From Macropodus opercularis (lineage: Eukaryota; Chordata; Actinopteri; Anabantiformes; Osphronemidae), in assembly GCA_030770545.1 (NCBI GenBank), contig CM061107.1:5730001-5794000 (forward strand): a stretch of 64,000 nucleotides of DNA. The letters run 5' to 3'. How positions within the stretch are numbered: position 1 is the stretch's first letter; each line of letters starts with the position of its first letter. A model generated the notes under the pieces. That model was given only the letters and a program-made list of their open reading frames with translations, was not told the DNA's origin and did not search any database. Positions 1 to 11,978 of the stretch are shown here, piece by piece. The translations under genes and the position numbers were made by a program.

Positions 1-2232
1 GGCTACAGAAGTGTGTTGCCAAAGGCTTTCCTGCGCCCGAACATCATGATGCAGCCATATGAGGTCTGTTCTGCAGCCACTGCTGAAAATCATTTAGTCT
101 AAACATCAGTAATGAGAAGCAGCTGCTATCCTTCACTGGCTGAGCTCTCAATGAAATGACAAGTAAAGTGCTGCAGGCAACTAACTGTGGCTGCGTTGCC
201 ACTTTCAGATCCAATGCAGTCGCTTCGCGGTGGTTACGTTGAAGCGCTCTGTCGTTGCTTTATCGAACAAAGTGCATGAGATGCGGTGAAGGGAAAGCAG
301 AAGGAGATGCTGTCGGTTGTTTTTCTACGCTCTCAGGAAATGTGAAAAAGCTGAATAATGGGAAATACAATGCGAGTAAAATTTGACTTAAATTGGATTT
401 TAATTTAATTTCCCTTCATTAATATAAGCACGTGTCTTGATACTATGTCTGCTACTGCTCTAACACACTAAAGATGGTTAACAGCCAGTTATAATCCAAA
501 ATATGCTATAATAGCTGAAAAGCCATTGGAAGTCATCCAACCAGTCGTTGGTCATCATTCTGGAACCAAGCTCATAGAATAAACGAATAAATGTCTGGAT
601 TATGCAGCCTGCCAGTGATCATACAATTATTCTTCACATTTTAACATTTAAGCAGCAGTCAGCATGTGGAAAAGTTGTGGAAAGTTGGAGAGCTCGTCCA
701 AGTAGCTTCCGTTCCGACGGAGAATATATTTTTGGGGAAAAGTAATTTGCTTTAGTTTGACTTTGATTTCATGCTATAAAAGTAATACAATATGGAGGAT
801 GCATTGCTTGTCATGAAAACAGTAATTTAATGTAGATTTTTATCCAATCTGAATATGCAGATCAGGGAATTGACACCTTGTAAAGCTTTAATTGTCTGTG
901 GGCATGGTGGATTTTCATGACAGCACGTCTGTCCCATACTCATTAAGCCTTGTAGCTGGAAAAACAAAGCAGCCTTTGTTAGCTGGATGTGGACTTGTGA
1001 GTCTTTCATCTGTGACGAACATGCAGAATGTGAAATATACGGCTGGAGGAAACTAGATGAGAGTGTAGATGGAGACATTAGCAATGCGTGCAGGCCATAC
1101 TACGCATGCATAAATAAGCACATATAGGAGGAATCATACTGTTGAACCTTCAAAAGCACTTAGGAGTCAAGTGTATCAAGAAATAATTACTCATATTGGG
1201 AAAAAATTTAATATATAAAGTTCCTCCTGGTTTCTAGTCAGAATGATTTGACCTTGGAGGCACCCACATTTTCTCCCACTAATTAACTTGAATCAGAAAC
1301 GCAGCATGTCCGGTGTACGCAGCTCCGACAGGTAAGACGTTTGCGAACGTTTCTAATTGTGCTGCTTTCATGCAGCAGCTGGGTGGTGGAGTGTGGGACA
1401 TGGCCCATTGGCTTTAAGCCTGGAGAACGTCCTCCCTAGCAGGATGGATCAGCAGAGGAGCGACAGCGGCGTGGATTAGCGCAGCCTGTCAAGGTCTGAC
1501 GGTGCACCGACAATTTAATCGCTCAACTGGCTCACGGTGAGAAAAAGAAAAAATAAAAGGAAGAAAAACAAGACGGGGACGTTAAAAAGGCTGTGGTCTT
1601 CATTTATATGATTCATTTTGTCATATCAGATTGTGGTAATACTCCTGTCAACGTCTCCTAAGTCCTGAAGAAAAAGGAGGATCGCAGAAACACAGACAAA
1701 CTCTCAGACTATCCTTAAGCGTAACCCTACAGCAAACTACCCATGGAAATAGCTGCTTTCCTCAGGGAGGCCAGAGAATTGCAGAGTTTCTTTTTTCTTT
1801 CTCTTAGACCCATTATGAAACTTCATGTAGTCCCTCATCAGGGCGGATGAACGCGTCCCCTAAGGCATTCTGCTGAGCACAAACACACACACACAGGAAA
1901 TACAGTACTTTATGAAATTCTGGTCTTACTGGTTATCCGTCTCCACGGATGTGTTATGAAGGAACAAGGACACAGAAGGAATCAATCTCATTTAAATATG
2001 ATCTAAAAACGTATGTCAGCATCGCTTTGGATAAACTAATCAAATCTGCAAATTTTGGCATGAATTATTCACGGCGGGAATCATTTATACTATTAGTGGG
2101 CAATTATTCCACTGTCTGGTCAATAAGAATCGATACACAAAACATAATACAAAGTGATGATAGAGCATTTAAGATAAGCGAGTCAACAACTCTTTCATTT
2201 CTGCCTTTGGTCTCATATTAATGAGGGAAGAA

Positions 2233-2246
2233 GTTACCATGGCAAT
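2233..2246 (+). promoter_or_regulatory. RFX X-box-like site
   Basis: The 14-mer GTTACCATGGCAAT fits the palindromic X-box GTTGCCATGGCAAC except for a permitted G-to-A in the left half and a terminal C-to-T. RFX-family factors bind such sites at ciliary and neural genes. The site lies in the intron after the EGF exon. Binding is inference. Confidence 0.4.
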
Positions 2247-2430
2247 AGCAGACATCAGCTACCTTGAGCTTTGCCAGGCCCTTTATGCACACACATTCAC
2301 AAAGACACACACAGAAGACAGCGATTTCATCCTCCACGCTGAGCAAAATAAAAGCAAAGCCATTAAAATATGTAAGGATATTTAGAGACGGCGGTGAAAG
2401 AAACCACCGGGCAAGTCTGACTTTCTCTGC

Positions 2431-2640
2431 TATGATCACCATCATTAAAGGCACTGAGATCTCTTTCAGGCAAGGCAGGGCAATTCCATTTGCTTTGACT
2501 TGGAATAAACAGATAATTAACGCCAACCCTGCACTGCTAAAATGCTTTATTTCATCTAAACGCACCATTAAATGAGTTGAAACCCACTGCACTGCAGATA
2601 GAGGCCAATATTGTAACAGAGGTCATTAAAGATTAGTTAG
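2431..2640. promoter_or_regulatory. Conserved non-coding element candidate (intron after EGF exon)
   Basis: This is unique, repeat-free sequence of mixed composition with the core CATTAAA three times (near 2443, 2567 and 2623) and AATTAA near 2515. Clustered ATTA/TAAT cores are typical of vertebrate developmental enhancers. No alignment was possible, so conservation is a guess from style. Confidence 0.25.
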
Positions 2641-4877
2641 GAATCACTTCCTAAAATGCATCCTGTGTTATTTTATGCAAAACTCATCTTGTGCCTGAAG
2701 CTGTCATTTTAAAGTTTTTCATTTTAGTATTAAGTGGATTTTGATATCAATTACAATAAAAGTATAAAAAAATCCATTAGACAGACGCATAAAGCGGCCG
2801 GCACAGAATTGTCTGTTTCTCTTTGCCGAGGTGTCTGCCTCAACTATAAAGCCAACTTGCAGCACTTTTGCATCATCTGTGAAACGTGAGCCTAATGTGT
2901 AGTGTTTTGTTGATACAATGGCTACACAAGTTAAAAACAATGTGTTGAGGCTTTTTAAGAGAACACTTTTCCTCATTTATGCCAAGAGAAACGACTTCTC
3001 AGCATGAGATGAAGTTACTGCCGCACCACGACTGATCGGTCAAGGCTGCACTTTAGACAAGTGCATGAGACTGTGGACGCTGAGCTTGTCTTGCGTTTGA
3101 ATGTGACGAGCGTGCGTGTCACCGAAACACAACCGAGTGCTGCAGGTGGTGACCAGCCAGAGCTGCCGTGCACCCTCGCTCCAGCTAATGTATTCTACAG
3201 CACCCTCCAACCATGGCTAACTGCATGCTTTTGGTTTGCTGAGCACATATCAGACTGATGCGGCTGAACCCTCACATCAAAGTCAAAACCTGCATCGCTG
3301 AACAGGTGCTATATTTCTTTTAACTAGAGCCTGCTAGACGTGATTTTATTGAAAAATGCAGAAAGAGCGTTACTCAGGCTGGGGTGCATCATTAATAATG
3401 GATAAGCTGAATGAAGTGCATCCATGCAGCATGATCAATTACAACACTGTTATTTTCATAAGATATTATATCAGGTCCTATTTTAAATGGCTTTAGTGAA
3501 TTACAGTCCTGCAAAACACACATCATTAAACCTGCTATTTTTAAAAGCCCAGTTTAGTAAATTGTATCCAGATACTACTGGGCAATCTTTCAACTTGAAT
3601 CCCTCATCTGGGGAGAAGTGTTTTGAACCATTTTTGTCATAAGTAAATACACGTGTGGCTGTGTGTTTTGATTGTTATTCAACCTAGAAGCGTCAGCGTG
3701 CACCATTATGCATGGATGGATTGTTGTGGAGGTAGCTGTATCCTCCGTGGCGCTGTCAGCCGCTGACAGGTCCATGCTGCACTGGCACAGCCAAAGAGTC
3801 CCAACCGTCTGTCGCAGGTTCTATTTGTCTCCTGTCATACTAACACCCAATTCTAATACTAGACGACGTTTTTTTTTTTATTGGATCACAGGAACATTTG
3901 TTATCTTCTCCATTATTTAATTTGGAGAGTTGCATATTCGCCGGTGGTGATTCTGTACCGCTGGCTCAAGGACATACTTTCCCCTTAGGGAGCAGCTTTA
4001 GTGGTGGTTTTATTCCAGATATCAAAAAACTGTCTGGGTGCTGTGGCGCTGAACACAGGAACAGAAAAACAGGTGACATGATTGGGCTTGACGGCCAGCT
4101 CTACTACACCTCCTGATAATGTATTCCTCCACCTTTGGCTTTTTATATTTTCATAGAATATATGCATTCTACTTTTGGTGCACTCAGTGAGTCTGACATT
4201 TCAGGGCCGGAGAAAAGTGTGTCATCATCTTATAGATGCTACTTTGCCATCAAAAGTGCAGGTCAGAATCAAGTTTCTCCTGAAGGAGCATTTAATAGCA
4301 AACAGCCAGATAAGAGAACTTCTTCAAGTTGTATTATTAGTCAGTAGAGAACTGATGCCTAAAACAAGACACACGTTACATGAAGTGGCTAGAATCTGAA
4401 CAGATGGAACCTGTCACCATTTTTAACTCATCTAACAAAGAAATGTTTGGAATCTGGACTAATAGACTGCAAATGTGATGCAATTTCTAAACTTCTATAT
4501 TTCAACATACAATTAATTCTACATGCACATGTGAACTGTACGTATGTGGCTGGGACATTATGAACAGAACAACCAACATATTGCACTTAGTGTATAAGAA
4601 GCCACAGCAGTGATGTGGAAGTAGGTCTTAAACTCACATTTGCATGTTTATTTTGGGAGCCTTATTAGCATTGGCAAACATGAACATCCGACAGGATGGG
4701 GGGGCAAAGGAAATGTATCACAACAAAATAAACTGAATCCCAAGTTCAAAACTGTGTTGTCATCCAGTGATTTGTGCTCGAAGTGTTCAAAGATTGTTCT
4801 GACATCTTTCCTTGTTTCATGTTGGAAAACATCCAACCATCTTTTATGCTCTTTGCACCGTGGCCTAAAGGAGAAGA

Positions 4878-4885
4878 TGACGTCA
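4878..4885. promoter_or_regulatory. Full palindromic cAMP response element
   Basis: TGACGTCA is the complete CREB/ATF consensus and contains a CpG that has survived. It sits 2 kb downstream of the EGF exon with no promoter signature around it. A single 8-mer of this kind is expected by chance about once per window of this size, so function is unproven. Confidence 0.3.
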
Positions 4886-5221
4886 AAGAGGGAGCAACTG
4901 CTAAACCTTTACTTCTGTCAGCTACAAACTGAAGGGCTCAGCAGTTACCAGCACGACAACACTGATCTGACGTTGCTCGGAGGTGAGATTGATCACCAGC
5001 AGCGCACGGACCGTGAAAGGTGGAGCGTCGTCTAGTGGCGAGGCCGCAGAGTACAGCCCTCTGAGCACCCATCAGAGACTACGTCCACACTGGCAAGCTC
5101 ACGAGAGCCTCCATTGTCTGGAATACGTGTAACAGTGTGCTTCAATCATACTGGATCACTGTAGAAACATAGAAACATTGCGGCGCAACATGAGAACCTG
5201 TTAAAGGCTCATTCCAAGCTA

Positions 5222-5262
5222 AATAAAGCGTTGCGTATTCAAAATACCAAAAAAAAAAAAAA
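5222..5262 (+). repeat. AATAAA followed by an A14 run; possible retroposed mRNA tail
   Basis: AATAAA at 5222-5227 is followed 21 bases later by fourteen A residues (5249-5262), the spacing of a cleaved and polyadenylated transcript end. This could be the tail of an old plus-strand processed retrocopy, but no parent gene is recognisable upstream and no target-site duplication was seen. A plain A-run next to a chance hexamer is the alternative. Confidence 0.25.
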
Positions 5263-6910
5263 CTAGGAATGCAGATATAAAAGGTTGTGTTCCCTGAATA
5301 ACACCTAACTGGTTTAAGTTGTTTTCATTACTCTTGTAAACGCAGTTTGTGGTTTTAAATTGTATGTTGCAAGTTGTCGTCTAGAAAAAAGGATTAAATA
5401 TCACATGCACAGGTAGGATTTCAGTGAAAAGGAGATTTCCAGAGAGTAAACTGACAATATTTATTCGTAGCACCTGGACTTTCCTCAGGCAATCTTCCAA
5501 TAAAAGTACTCACAAACCTATAATCATTCTTTGACATAACAGGCACTCAGCTGAAGAGAACCGGCAGACAGCGCCTCTAGGTGAGGCTTCCTTAAGTCTT
5601 ACAGTCATTCAGCTGTTTCTAATTATAGCCCACTGGGTGGTTGCTAGAAGTCTTTAGGGTTCACTGATGCTACCGCTAGAGTGGCCAAATGTGACATAAA
5701 TCACATATTGACGCCTCCAGTCAGTCTCAGCTTTGTCACTTCAGTTAAATTATATGTCATTACAGCCGTCAAATATACAGGTGTTGAGAAAGTGACTTCT
5801 TGAACCCATATCAGTTTATACCACAACACCTTTCAAATGGAAATGATTCGTTTTATTTAGATGCACAATTTTCTTTTCCAGGAAACTTCAGTTGTGCGTC
5901 ACTTACAGCATGATGCCCTTTTGAAATGAATATTTAAGCCCTTTAATTCCAGGTACTGTAGGTGAACTAATGAGCTGGTTCTCAACTCAGCACCGCTCAG
6001 CACAACCCTTCCCTCAGAGAGAGTGACTTGAAGTTTTTTTTTTTTCAAACTCACATATCAGAGTTGTGAGTTGTTTATTGGGAGAGCAGACGTATAGGGA
6101 CATTTCAATAAGGGAGAATTTAAAAGTTTAACTAATTACCCATACAGTATTTACATACATCACCAGTTGCATATGAGGGATATGTTGTAAGCACAAAGTG
6201 TCACGTGTGTTTTACTCTGTAGGATAAAACCACTATAGCTTGGTTGGAGCTAACGGAACATACTGAATAACCCTTCGCTAAAGCACTTTGTTTGCGCTGT
6301 TTTGAGTGCTACACAAACACGCTGTGCAGATAAACAGTATAGGCTCTTTAATGTTAGCAAACACTGTCGAAGGCAATAAAAAATTGACGGGGACTGGATT
6401 TGTTCCTTCAACAAATTTGATCTAGTTAATTGAGAGCATTTTAGTCCTGCGCGCCACATGCGAAGTGTCAGCAAGAGCGTATTTACAAGAGTGACGCCTG
6501 TTTATTCTGTGGCAGAGGCACGTTGCGAGCGACGGCTTGAGTCAAGCCAGGAATGTAGGAAAGAAAAGAAAATGGCATAAAAAGTGTGTTGCTTTCAAGT
6601 TAGATCAAAGAAGAGACAGAGGCTCTACTTTATGACTAGCGTTAAGCGGACCTCACGCCACAGAGGCCATTTCAGACCACGCTGGTGTCAAGGTTAATTC
6701 ACAAGGAAAAGGCAGTTTTATTGGATTGCACTTGCTGTTAAAACTTTCGCCAGATGCGGGTCCCTCACACCTGCTCTCCATGTGCATCCTAGTACAGTTC
6801 GAGTGAAAAAGTTGTCTTTCCATTCGCCCCCTCTCATCTTTGATCCATCAGTCAGTGGTGTCTAGGGGTACAGTAGGGTACACGCCTCGAATACAAGCTG
6901 AACGGTCGCC

Positions 6911-6916
6911 ACTCAC
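6911..6916 (-). promoter_or_regulatory. nrg3: 5' splice site of the nrg3 EGF exon
   Basis: The exon ends CTGCAG and is followed on the minus strand by GTGAGT, a near-consensus U1 donor. The phase 2 break after the fourth EGF cysteine matches the exon structure known for neuregulin EGF domains. Confidence 0.9.
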
Positions 6917-7052
6917 CTGCAGTGTCTGTGAACCCCAGCCACGGTTTCAATGATGGAGCACTCGCCCTCGTTTAGACAAAACGCCAGGTCCTTGTCTTCC
7001 ACACATGGCTTGAAGACTTCTGAGCGTAGACTAGGAAGCGTAGGGGCCACTG
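6917..7052 (-). CDS. nrg3: Neuregulin-3 internal exon encoding the N-terminal two thirds of the EGF-like domain
   Basis: Neuregulin-3 is a neural membrane-anchored growth factor whose extracellular EGF-like domain activates the ERBB4 receptor tyrosine kinase. Read on the minus strand, the exon translates to about 45 residues. A short Pro/Ser linker (VAPTLPSLR) is followed by SEVFKPCVEDKDLAFC, then LNEGEC and a segment ending GVHRHCR. From memory, the mammalian NRG3 counterpart has the blocks FKPC, DKDLAYC, LNDGEC, IET and HKHCR, so the match is specific to NRG3 rather than NRG1, 2 or 4. Four of the six EGF cysteines lie here. The last two are expected in the next exon, outside the window. The acceptor is a polypyrimidine tract ending in CAGCAG, so the exon starts at 7052 or 7049. 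The donor GTGAGT occupies 6911-6916. The exon begins in phase 1 and ends in phase 2 (TGC AG). Oddity: eight residues between cysteines 1 and 2, where I recall seven in mammals. Whether this is the nrg3a or nrg3b copy cannot be told. Confidence 0.93.
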
Positions 7053-7080
7053 CTGGAGACGGAGACAAAGCAAGACGGAA
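7049..7080 (-). promoter_or_regulatory. nrg3: 3' splice site (tandem NAGNAG acceptor) of the nrg3 EGF exon
   Basis: On the minus strand a pyrimidine-rich stretch (7053-7080 on the plus strand, read in reverse) runs into CCAGCAG. Either AG can be used without changing frame. Using the first keeps one extra codon just before the Val-Ala-Pro linker. This is seen directly in the sequence. Which AG is used cannot be read from DNA. Confidence 0.85.
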
Positions 7081-7561
7081 TTAGACACTTAAACTGGACA
7101 GAAAACAAGACAAACGTTCATCCGTGTTCATTCATCCAGTCATATTTCTAATTCCTTCTCTCTCTCGCTGTTGTCTGAGCTGTTTTGGTGACAGGAAAAA
7201 GGAGGAAATTTAACCCAGCGTTCGTTTTTGCTTTTCCTTTCAAATGAAATATTTGAACCACAATGTTTGTTGCTTTGGCAAATGAAGGAAAACAGAAATA
7301 AATTCAAAGGTAAAGAAGGAAGGCAGTAATTTTGTTACACTACACAGAGGCACAATGGAGAGCGATGGGCCCCGTGGTGTAGCTTTAATTTGCTTCTTCT
7401 AGTCTGACCCTGAGCTGCTCTCACATAAAGAGCAGGCTGCTGTGTACGAGCACTGCAATGCAGGGATCTCCACCCTGTAGGAAATGCACAGGCGTCAGGC
7501 GTGTGGTCGCAGCGATGTTATAAATAACGTGAAGCCACAGGCTAACGTACAGCATCATTAG

Positions 7562-7578
7562 CACACACACACACACAC
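7562..7578. repeat. (CA)n microsatellite
   Basis: About eight and a half uninterrupted CA units, with another short CA stretch at about 7586-7593. Confidence 0.9.
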
Positions 7579-9898
7579 GCGGAAAACACACACATGCAGC
7601 TACACGGAGACACCAAAAGCATCAGTCAGGATGGTTCTATCGTTCACTCTATCAACCTAGTCAACCACTGGAAACTAGATGACTGGAATAACGCTCAGTA
7701 ACTCACCACTACAATTGGATTACACATGTGATCCTGCTTTCATCCGTTTAGGTTTTGCACACACGCACCACATGCTCACTCACATCCCATATTCTCCTAC
7801 AGTAATTGGCATTCTTTGCCTATTTCTATCATCCGTTTGCACAATTTTGTCAAATCTCTGTTGACTAGGCTGCTTTGTGCGCATGCTGCTGCCGGCCAAT
7901 GAGCTTCTTCAGCTGAGGCAACAGCGACCAATCGCACGCGAATGAAAAAAACCCCAAACATCTTGGTAATCCGTTTGTTGAGCTCCAGCGTCCTGTTCAA
8001 TCTGTGTTTTGTTTTATGGCCATTGATCGATAAATCTGGAGCGCTTGATGTAAGGCCCACGGGATGATGGGAGATCAGATGGAACACACAAAGAGATATG
8101 TGGACCTCTTGAGGCCAAACAAACCTTTGGAAGGTATCACTTACAGCAGTTATTGTGGCGTCTCAAATCGTATGCCTTTGTGGTCTTTTTTCATTTATAA
8201 AAAAAGAAATATATTCATCTTTATCTATTCCACATCTTGCTTTGTCATTGTTACTTAGAGTAATTGTTGTATCTCTTCTTATTTATCAGCCCCTGTAGTG
8301 TGATGTATATGAAAGTAGGCCTGAGTCTGTCACTCGCTATGCTTGAAAAGACAACTGATTACATCCTGTAAGATTAATTTCACAAAGTCCCAGAGTGGAA
8401 TGCTCTAAAGGTTATCTATTCCAAGATGCAACTTTAATAATAGAAAATAGAACACAACGTCCTACTGTGGTAGCACATCCCTGACGTTCTGCTTTCATCC
8501 TGAAAGAGTCAGTGACCACATATGAAAAGCAACTCGTCTGATGCACGACGACGTCCCCTCTTATGTTAGGCCAGAGGAGGCTGAGCTTCTCTGACAAAAG
8601 GCAAAAGTGCTTCTGTGCTGTGAGCCAAACCACTGATACACTTTGTTTACATTAGAAAAGCCAAGGTCACACAGTTACCAAACACCCGGATCGCGGATCG
8701 AAGTAATCTATCTGTGCTTGAACGCATCCAAAACTTCATTTTTTGAACGTGTCATTCTATCCTTCTCAGCCGAAGCGATTTTGTAGAAAGCTTCTCCCGA
8801 GCTTACGCCGTCCTTTGCTGTAAGGAAAGTGGTTCTAATGGGCCGTCGCCGAGGAGCCGGACGTGAGCGGCATAAGGTCACCACGGTTCCATGACACGGC
8901 ACTTTGGAAATCTGTGATAATGTGAGATGGCTCTAGGTTTATTTTTTTTTATGGGGGACAAAGCACCCACAGAACTTCAAACCATATTAAAGCAGCACCT
9001 TTTGTAGAGTACCTTTGCCTTTCTGACAGTGAATGCACCAGTTTCACACCCGGAGGGACGGAGTCTGACATGAGACTCCTAAATTAAACATATGATGGCA
9101 GGTGTTACTGTGCAAAGCACTTCTAGCAGAGCTGATATGAAATGTCAAGGTTTTTTTTATATTGCACTTATACCAGTAACCAATGATTAATCTGACCTAT
9201 AAAACACAAGGCATTTCAGCATGTCTCTAATTCCTTAAATCAGAAGTCTCTCCCTTTTATTTTGCACCACTGCTACGCTTTTACCCACCCAAGTACACAA
9301 ACAAACAACCTGTACCGATTACCCTTCAAAAATCTGCAAAAATCCTCCAAAGTCTTAAAGGATTACTTCCACACTTTAAGCTGTGTCGGCCAACACCAAG
9401 AAACAAGTCATCTCCAGATATGTTTGGCCTTGAGCAACACGGACTGTCAATTTCTTACGGGTTCCCTTTTCATCATTGTGACAAGCAAGAAATAGTAAAA
9501 AAATAAATAAAGAAAGAAAATCTGGAGCATAGCAAACACAGCAAACTCGGCCATTTCTGAACGAGCATGTGTTAAACAGATCCCTGTCAGAAATCAATCA
9601 GCTTAATGAGGCAGATTTGGAAAGGAGTGAAGATAACTAGTAATGAAGCAGGTTTCTGGGCTTTAATGTCAGGATGTGGAAATCTTATTTACGATTGTTT
9701 TAATATTCATGTCCTCGATTGAGGTAACCAGTAAATGTTGTGTTTCCTGCCTTTACTTATTATGTCGTGTTATGACTAATTAGAATATAAAATAGAATGT
9801 AAAAGTTGTTTTTACATTAAAATATTATCACTTTTAATGTACAAAGTAAAACCTTCACAATGCAAGACTCCAGCAAACTCAGTGTGTTTGGTAGCTGT
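7579..9898. other. Intronic stretch without recognisable features
   Basis: I see no exon, repeat family or strong motif here. Short frames on both strands (up to 96 codons at 7797-8087) have no recognisable similarity. Confidence 0.6.
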
Positions 9899-9913
9899 AA
9901 AAAAAAAAAAAAA
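9899..9913. repeat. Poly-A run (A15)
   Basis: Fifteen consecutive A residues with no polyadenylation hexamer at the expected distance before them, so probably simple sequence. Confidence 0.9.
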
Positions 9914-11957
9914 GGTGTGGTAGAAAATGTGCTAATAAATGGCAGCTGCAGTGGGAGCATGATTCATCCTGTTCTCTTTGAAATCATTTTCACGTCTCTC
10001 ACTCTCGCCGTTGCACAAAAGGCGATTCAGATCCAGCCTGTGATTTTCCAGGAATCCGCTGGCCAGGGCTCACAAATCCAAATGGTATACACGAGATCAG
10101 GCCAATCGCTGAGGAAAGCTGAGGCTAAAGAAATCGTAGCGGCCACAACTATTGCGTCACTTTTAATCAATATCCTCAAGAACAAGAGAAGAGCCACTAA
10201 TCACGCGTCACTGAAAGATCTACAACGATTTGTCAGTTTGGATCCTGTGGTGTTGTTTTAAAAAGACAGTTGTAGATTGATTTTTTTTACCTTTACACAC
10301 AAAATTCGACACAGCCATGGAATCTGGTCTGCAACTGTGTTTATAAGGAGGAGGAATTATAACGCTTCACTTCTTCAAGCCCTGTGATTATCCTAAATGG
10401 ATAAATGATGAATGCTCCATTTGTAAAGCTTTGCTACTGTTGTCGTCAGTGGCATATATCACCTCACTTTCACAGTTTCGCACTTCCACGTTGGCTTTGG
10501 AGCTCGGATACTCGATTACCTTCAGCTGTTAATTATAGTGCGGCTGAAAGCAGTGGTTGTATTGCATTTTGTTGTTTGTTTTGCAGGCCTGGATCGAATC
10601 CAGTTGTGAAATCTTATATTGTGGTTTCATAAAGTTGGAAAAGACAATAAAAACTTTGGCGTCATCTTCTGTAAACCCTCTGCACACACATTTACTGTAG
10701 GCTAAGTATCCTTGGTTCAAGGAACACAACAGACAATTCCATTTACTACTGTAACATTTCCGTCTATGGATTCCATCTAATGTGCTCATTAGTGTTCTTG
10801 TGCTGAGCCTTATCCCCCAGGAGACTGTGGTCAGGAGAGAACTGCCTATGTTTACTGCAGCACACATCAAAGAGGGCCTCACTACGTAAAGAGAGTCCTA
10901 GGAGAGCCTGCTGATTGCTTACCCATCATGCATCACTGCCTTTTGGACAGAACCACATTCAGAGAGGTACAGTGCACAATGCAGTGTGGATATGGGCAAC
11001 ACACTGAGGCTGACAACGCTGTGTGTCATTAAGGTCTGGGAGTGACTTAAGCCTCTTTGAAGCAGCACTAGGAGTCAATTGTTAATTAGTAGAGTCCTTA
11101 TTAAAAAGAGATAAATAAAAATAATCAGTCATATGGAAAAATATAAAGGCTGGTGCATCAGCTATAGGTTTCTACCACAGTTAATGATGGATTCACTGTC
11201 CTGCCTACGACAGAGCCTGTCTCTTGCTGCGTGTTGTAATTACGATATTTGTAGGTTTCATTTATCAAATATAACAATATGTGATTAAACTACTGCCAAA
11301 GTCAATTCTTGTTTTGGGTTGAACACCGGGAGCTATTTTAGTTGATGGTAAGCTCTCAAGAAAGTAATTTATTCAAACTATGTCACAACACATGGCAAAA
11401 TGTACTACATACGGTCCGTTACATAAGCCTCACACAAACCCAGCGTGGCGTGAACGGCATACATGAATATTTAAACCGAAAAATATACATCGAGCTAATG
11501 AGCATGAATACAACGCCTTCAAAGTTAAAGCTGGGCAACATGTAAAACGGAGCAAAGCTATAACAAACACAGCCGTTCTTAAAAGATATCCAAGGCCTAA
11601 CCTTGTGAGGTCTGCTCTTCAGGTGTCAGAAACCTGCTGCTATGTAATGTACTGTATGTGTTGCATGATCAGTGAGACAACAAGGCTTGGGAGACCTTCT
11701 GGACCCTGACAGGCCACAAACAAATAGTAGCTGACCTGTGGACAGCTGGGTAAAGGTGGCAGCCTGTAAGCTGGGTTAAAGAGCATGCGGCCCTGGTCGC
11801 CATGACAGGCCCGTGATGGGCGTTCAGGGGGATGTTTGTCACGGCCGTCCTTCATTTCAGGCCCTCAGATAGCCACCGTGCAGAGACACACAGGAAGGTT
11901 CACTTGGGATGTTATACTGGATAAATGGAAATAACATATTTGCATTTGAAAGTGTGT
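9914..11957. other. Intronic stretch without recognisable genes
   Basis: It contains the perfect short palindrome CTGGATCGAATCCAG (10589-10603), which resembles a pol III B box but has no A box or cloverleaf around it. A POU octamer ATTTGCAT begins about 11939, just before the GTT repeat. Nothing else stands out. Confidence 0.55.
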
Positions 11958-11978
11958 GTTGTTGTTGTTGTTGTTGTT
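11958..11978. repeat. (GTT)n trinucleotide microsatellite
   Basis: Seven perfect GTT units directly preceded by a short GT run. Confidence 0.95.

Larger units (their letters stand above)
1..6916 (-). other. nrg3: nrg3 intron downstream of the EGF exon (partial)
   Basis: This is the first 6.9 kb of the intron that follows the EGF exon; it continues beyond the window start. I searched the minus strand for the next exon, expected to carry EGF cysteines 5 and 6 with a CKEGYQG-like motif, and did not see it. The stretch holds a short CA run at 1883-1894, an X-box-like site at 2233, a conserved-element-like block at 2431-2640, a CRE at 4878, an A14 run at 5249 and a T12 run at 6034-6045. The frame of 131 codons at 4640-5035 has no recognisable domain. 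Confidence 0.8.

Noticed and set aside
5980..6002. CAGCACCGC followed by CAGCAC as another RE1 site
   Set aside because: The right half does not match GGACAG in any register.
10589..10603. Palindrome resembling a tRNA B box
   Set aside because: There is no A box, acceptor stem or terminator at the right distances, so no tRNA or tRNA-derived SINE is supported.
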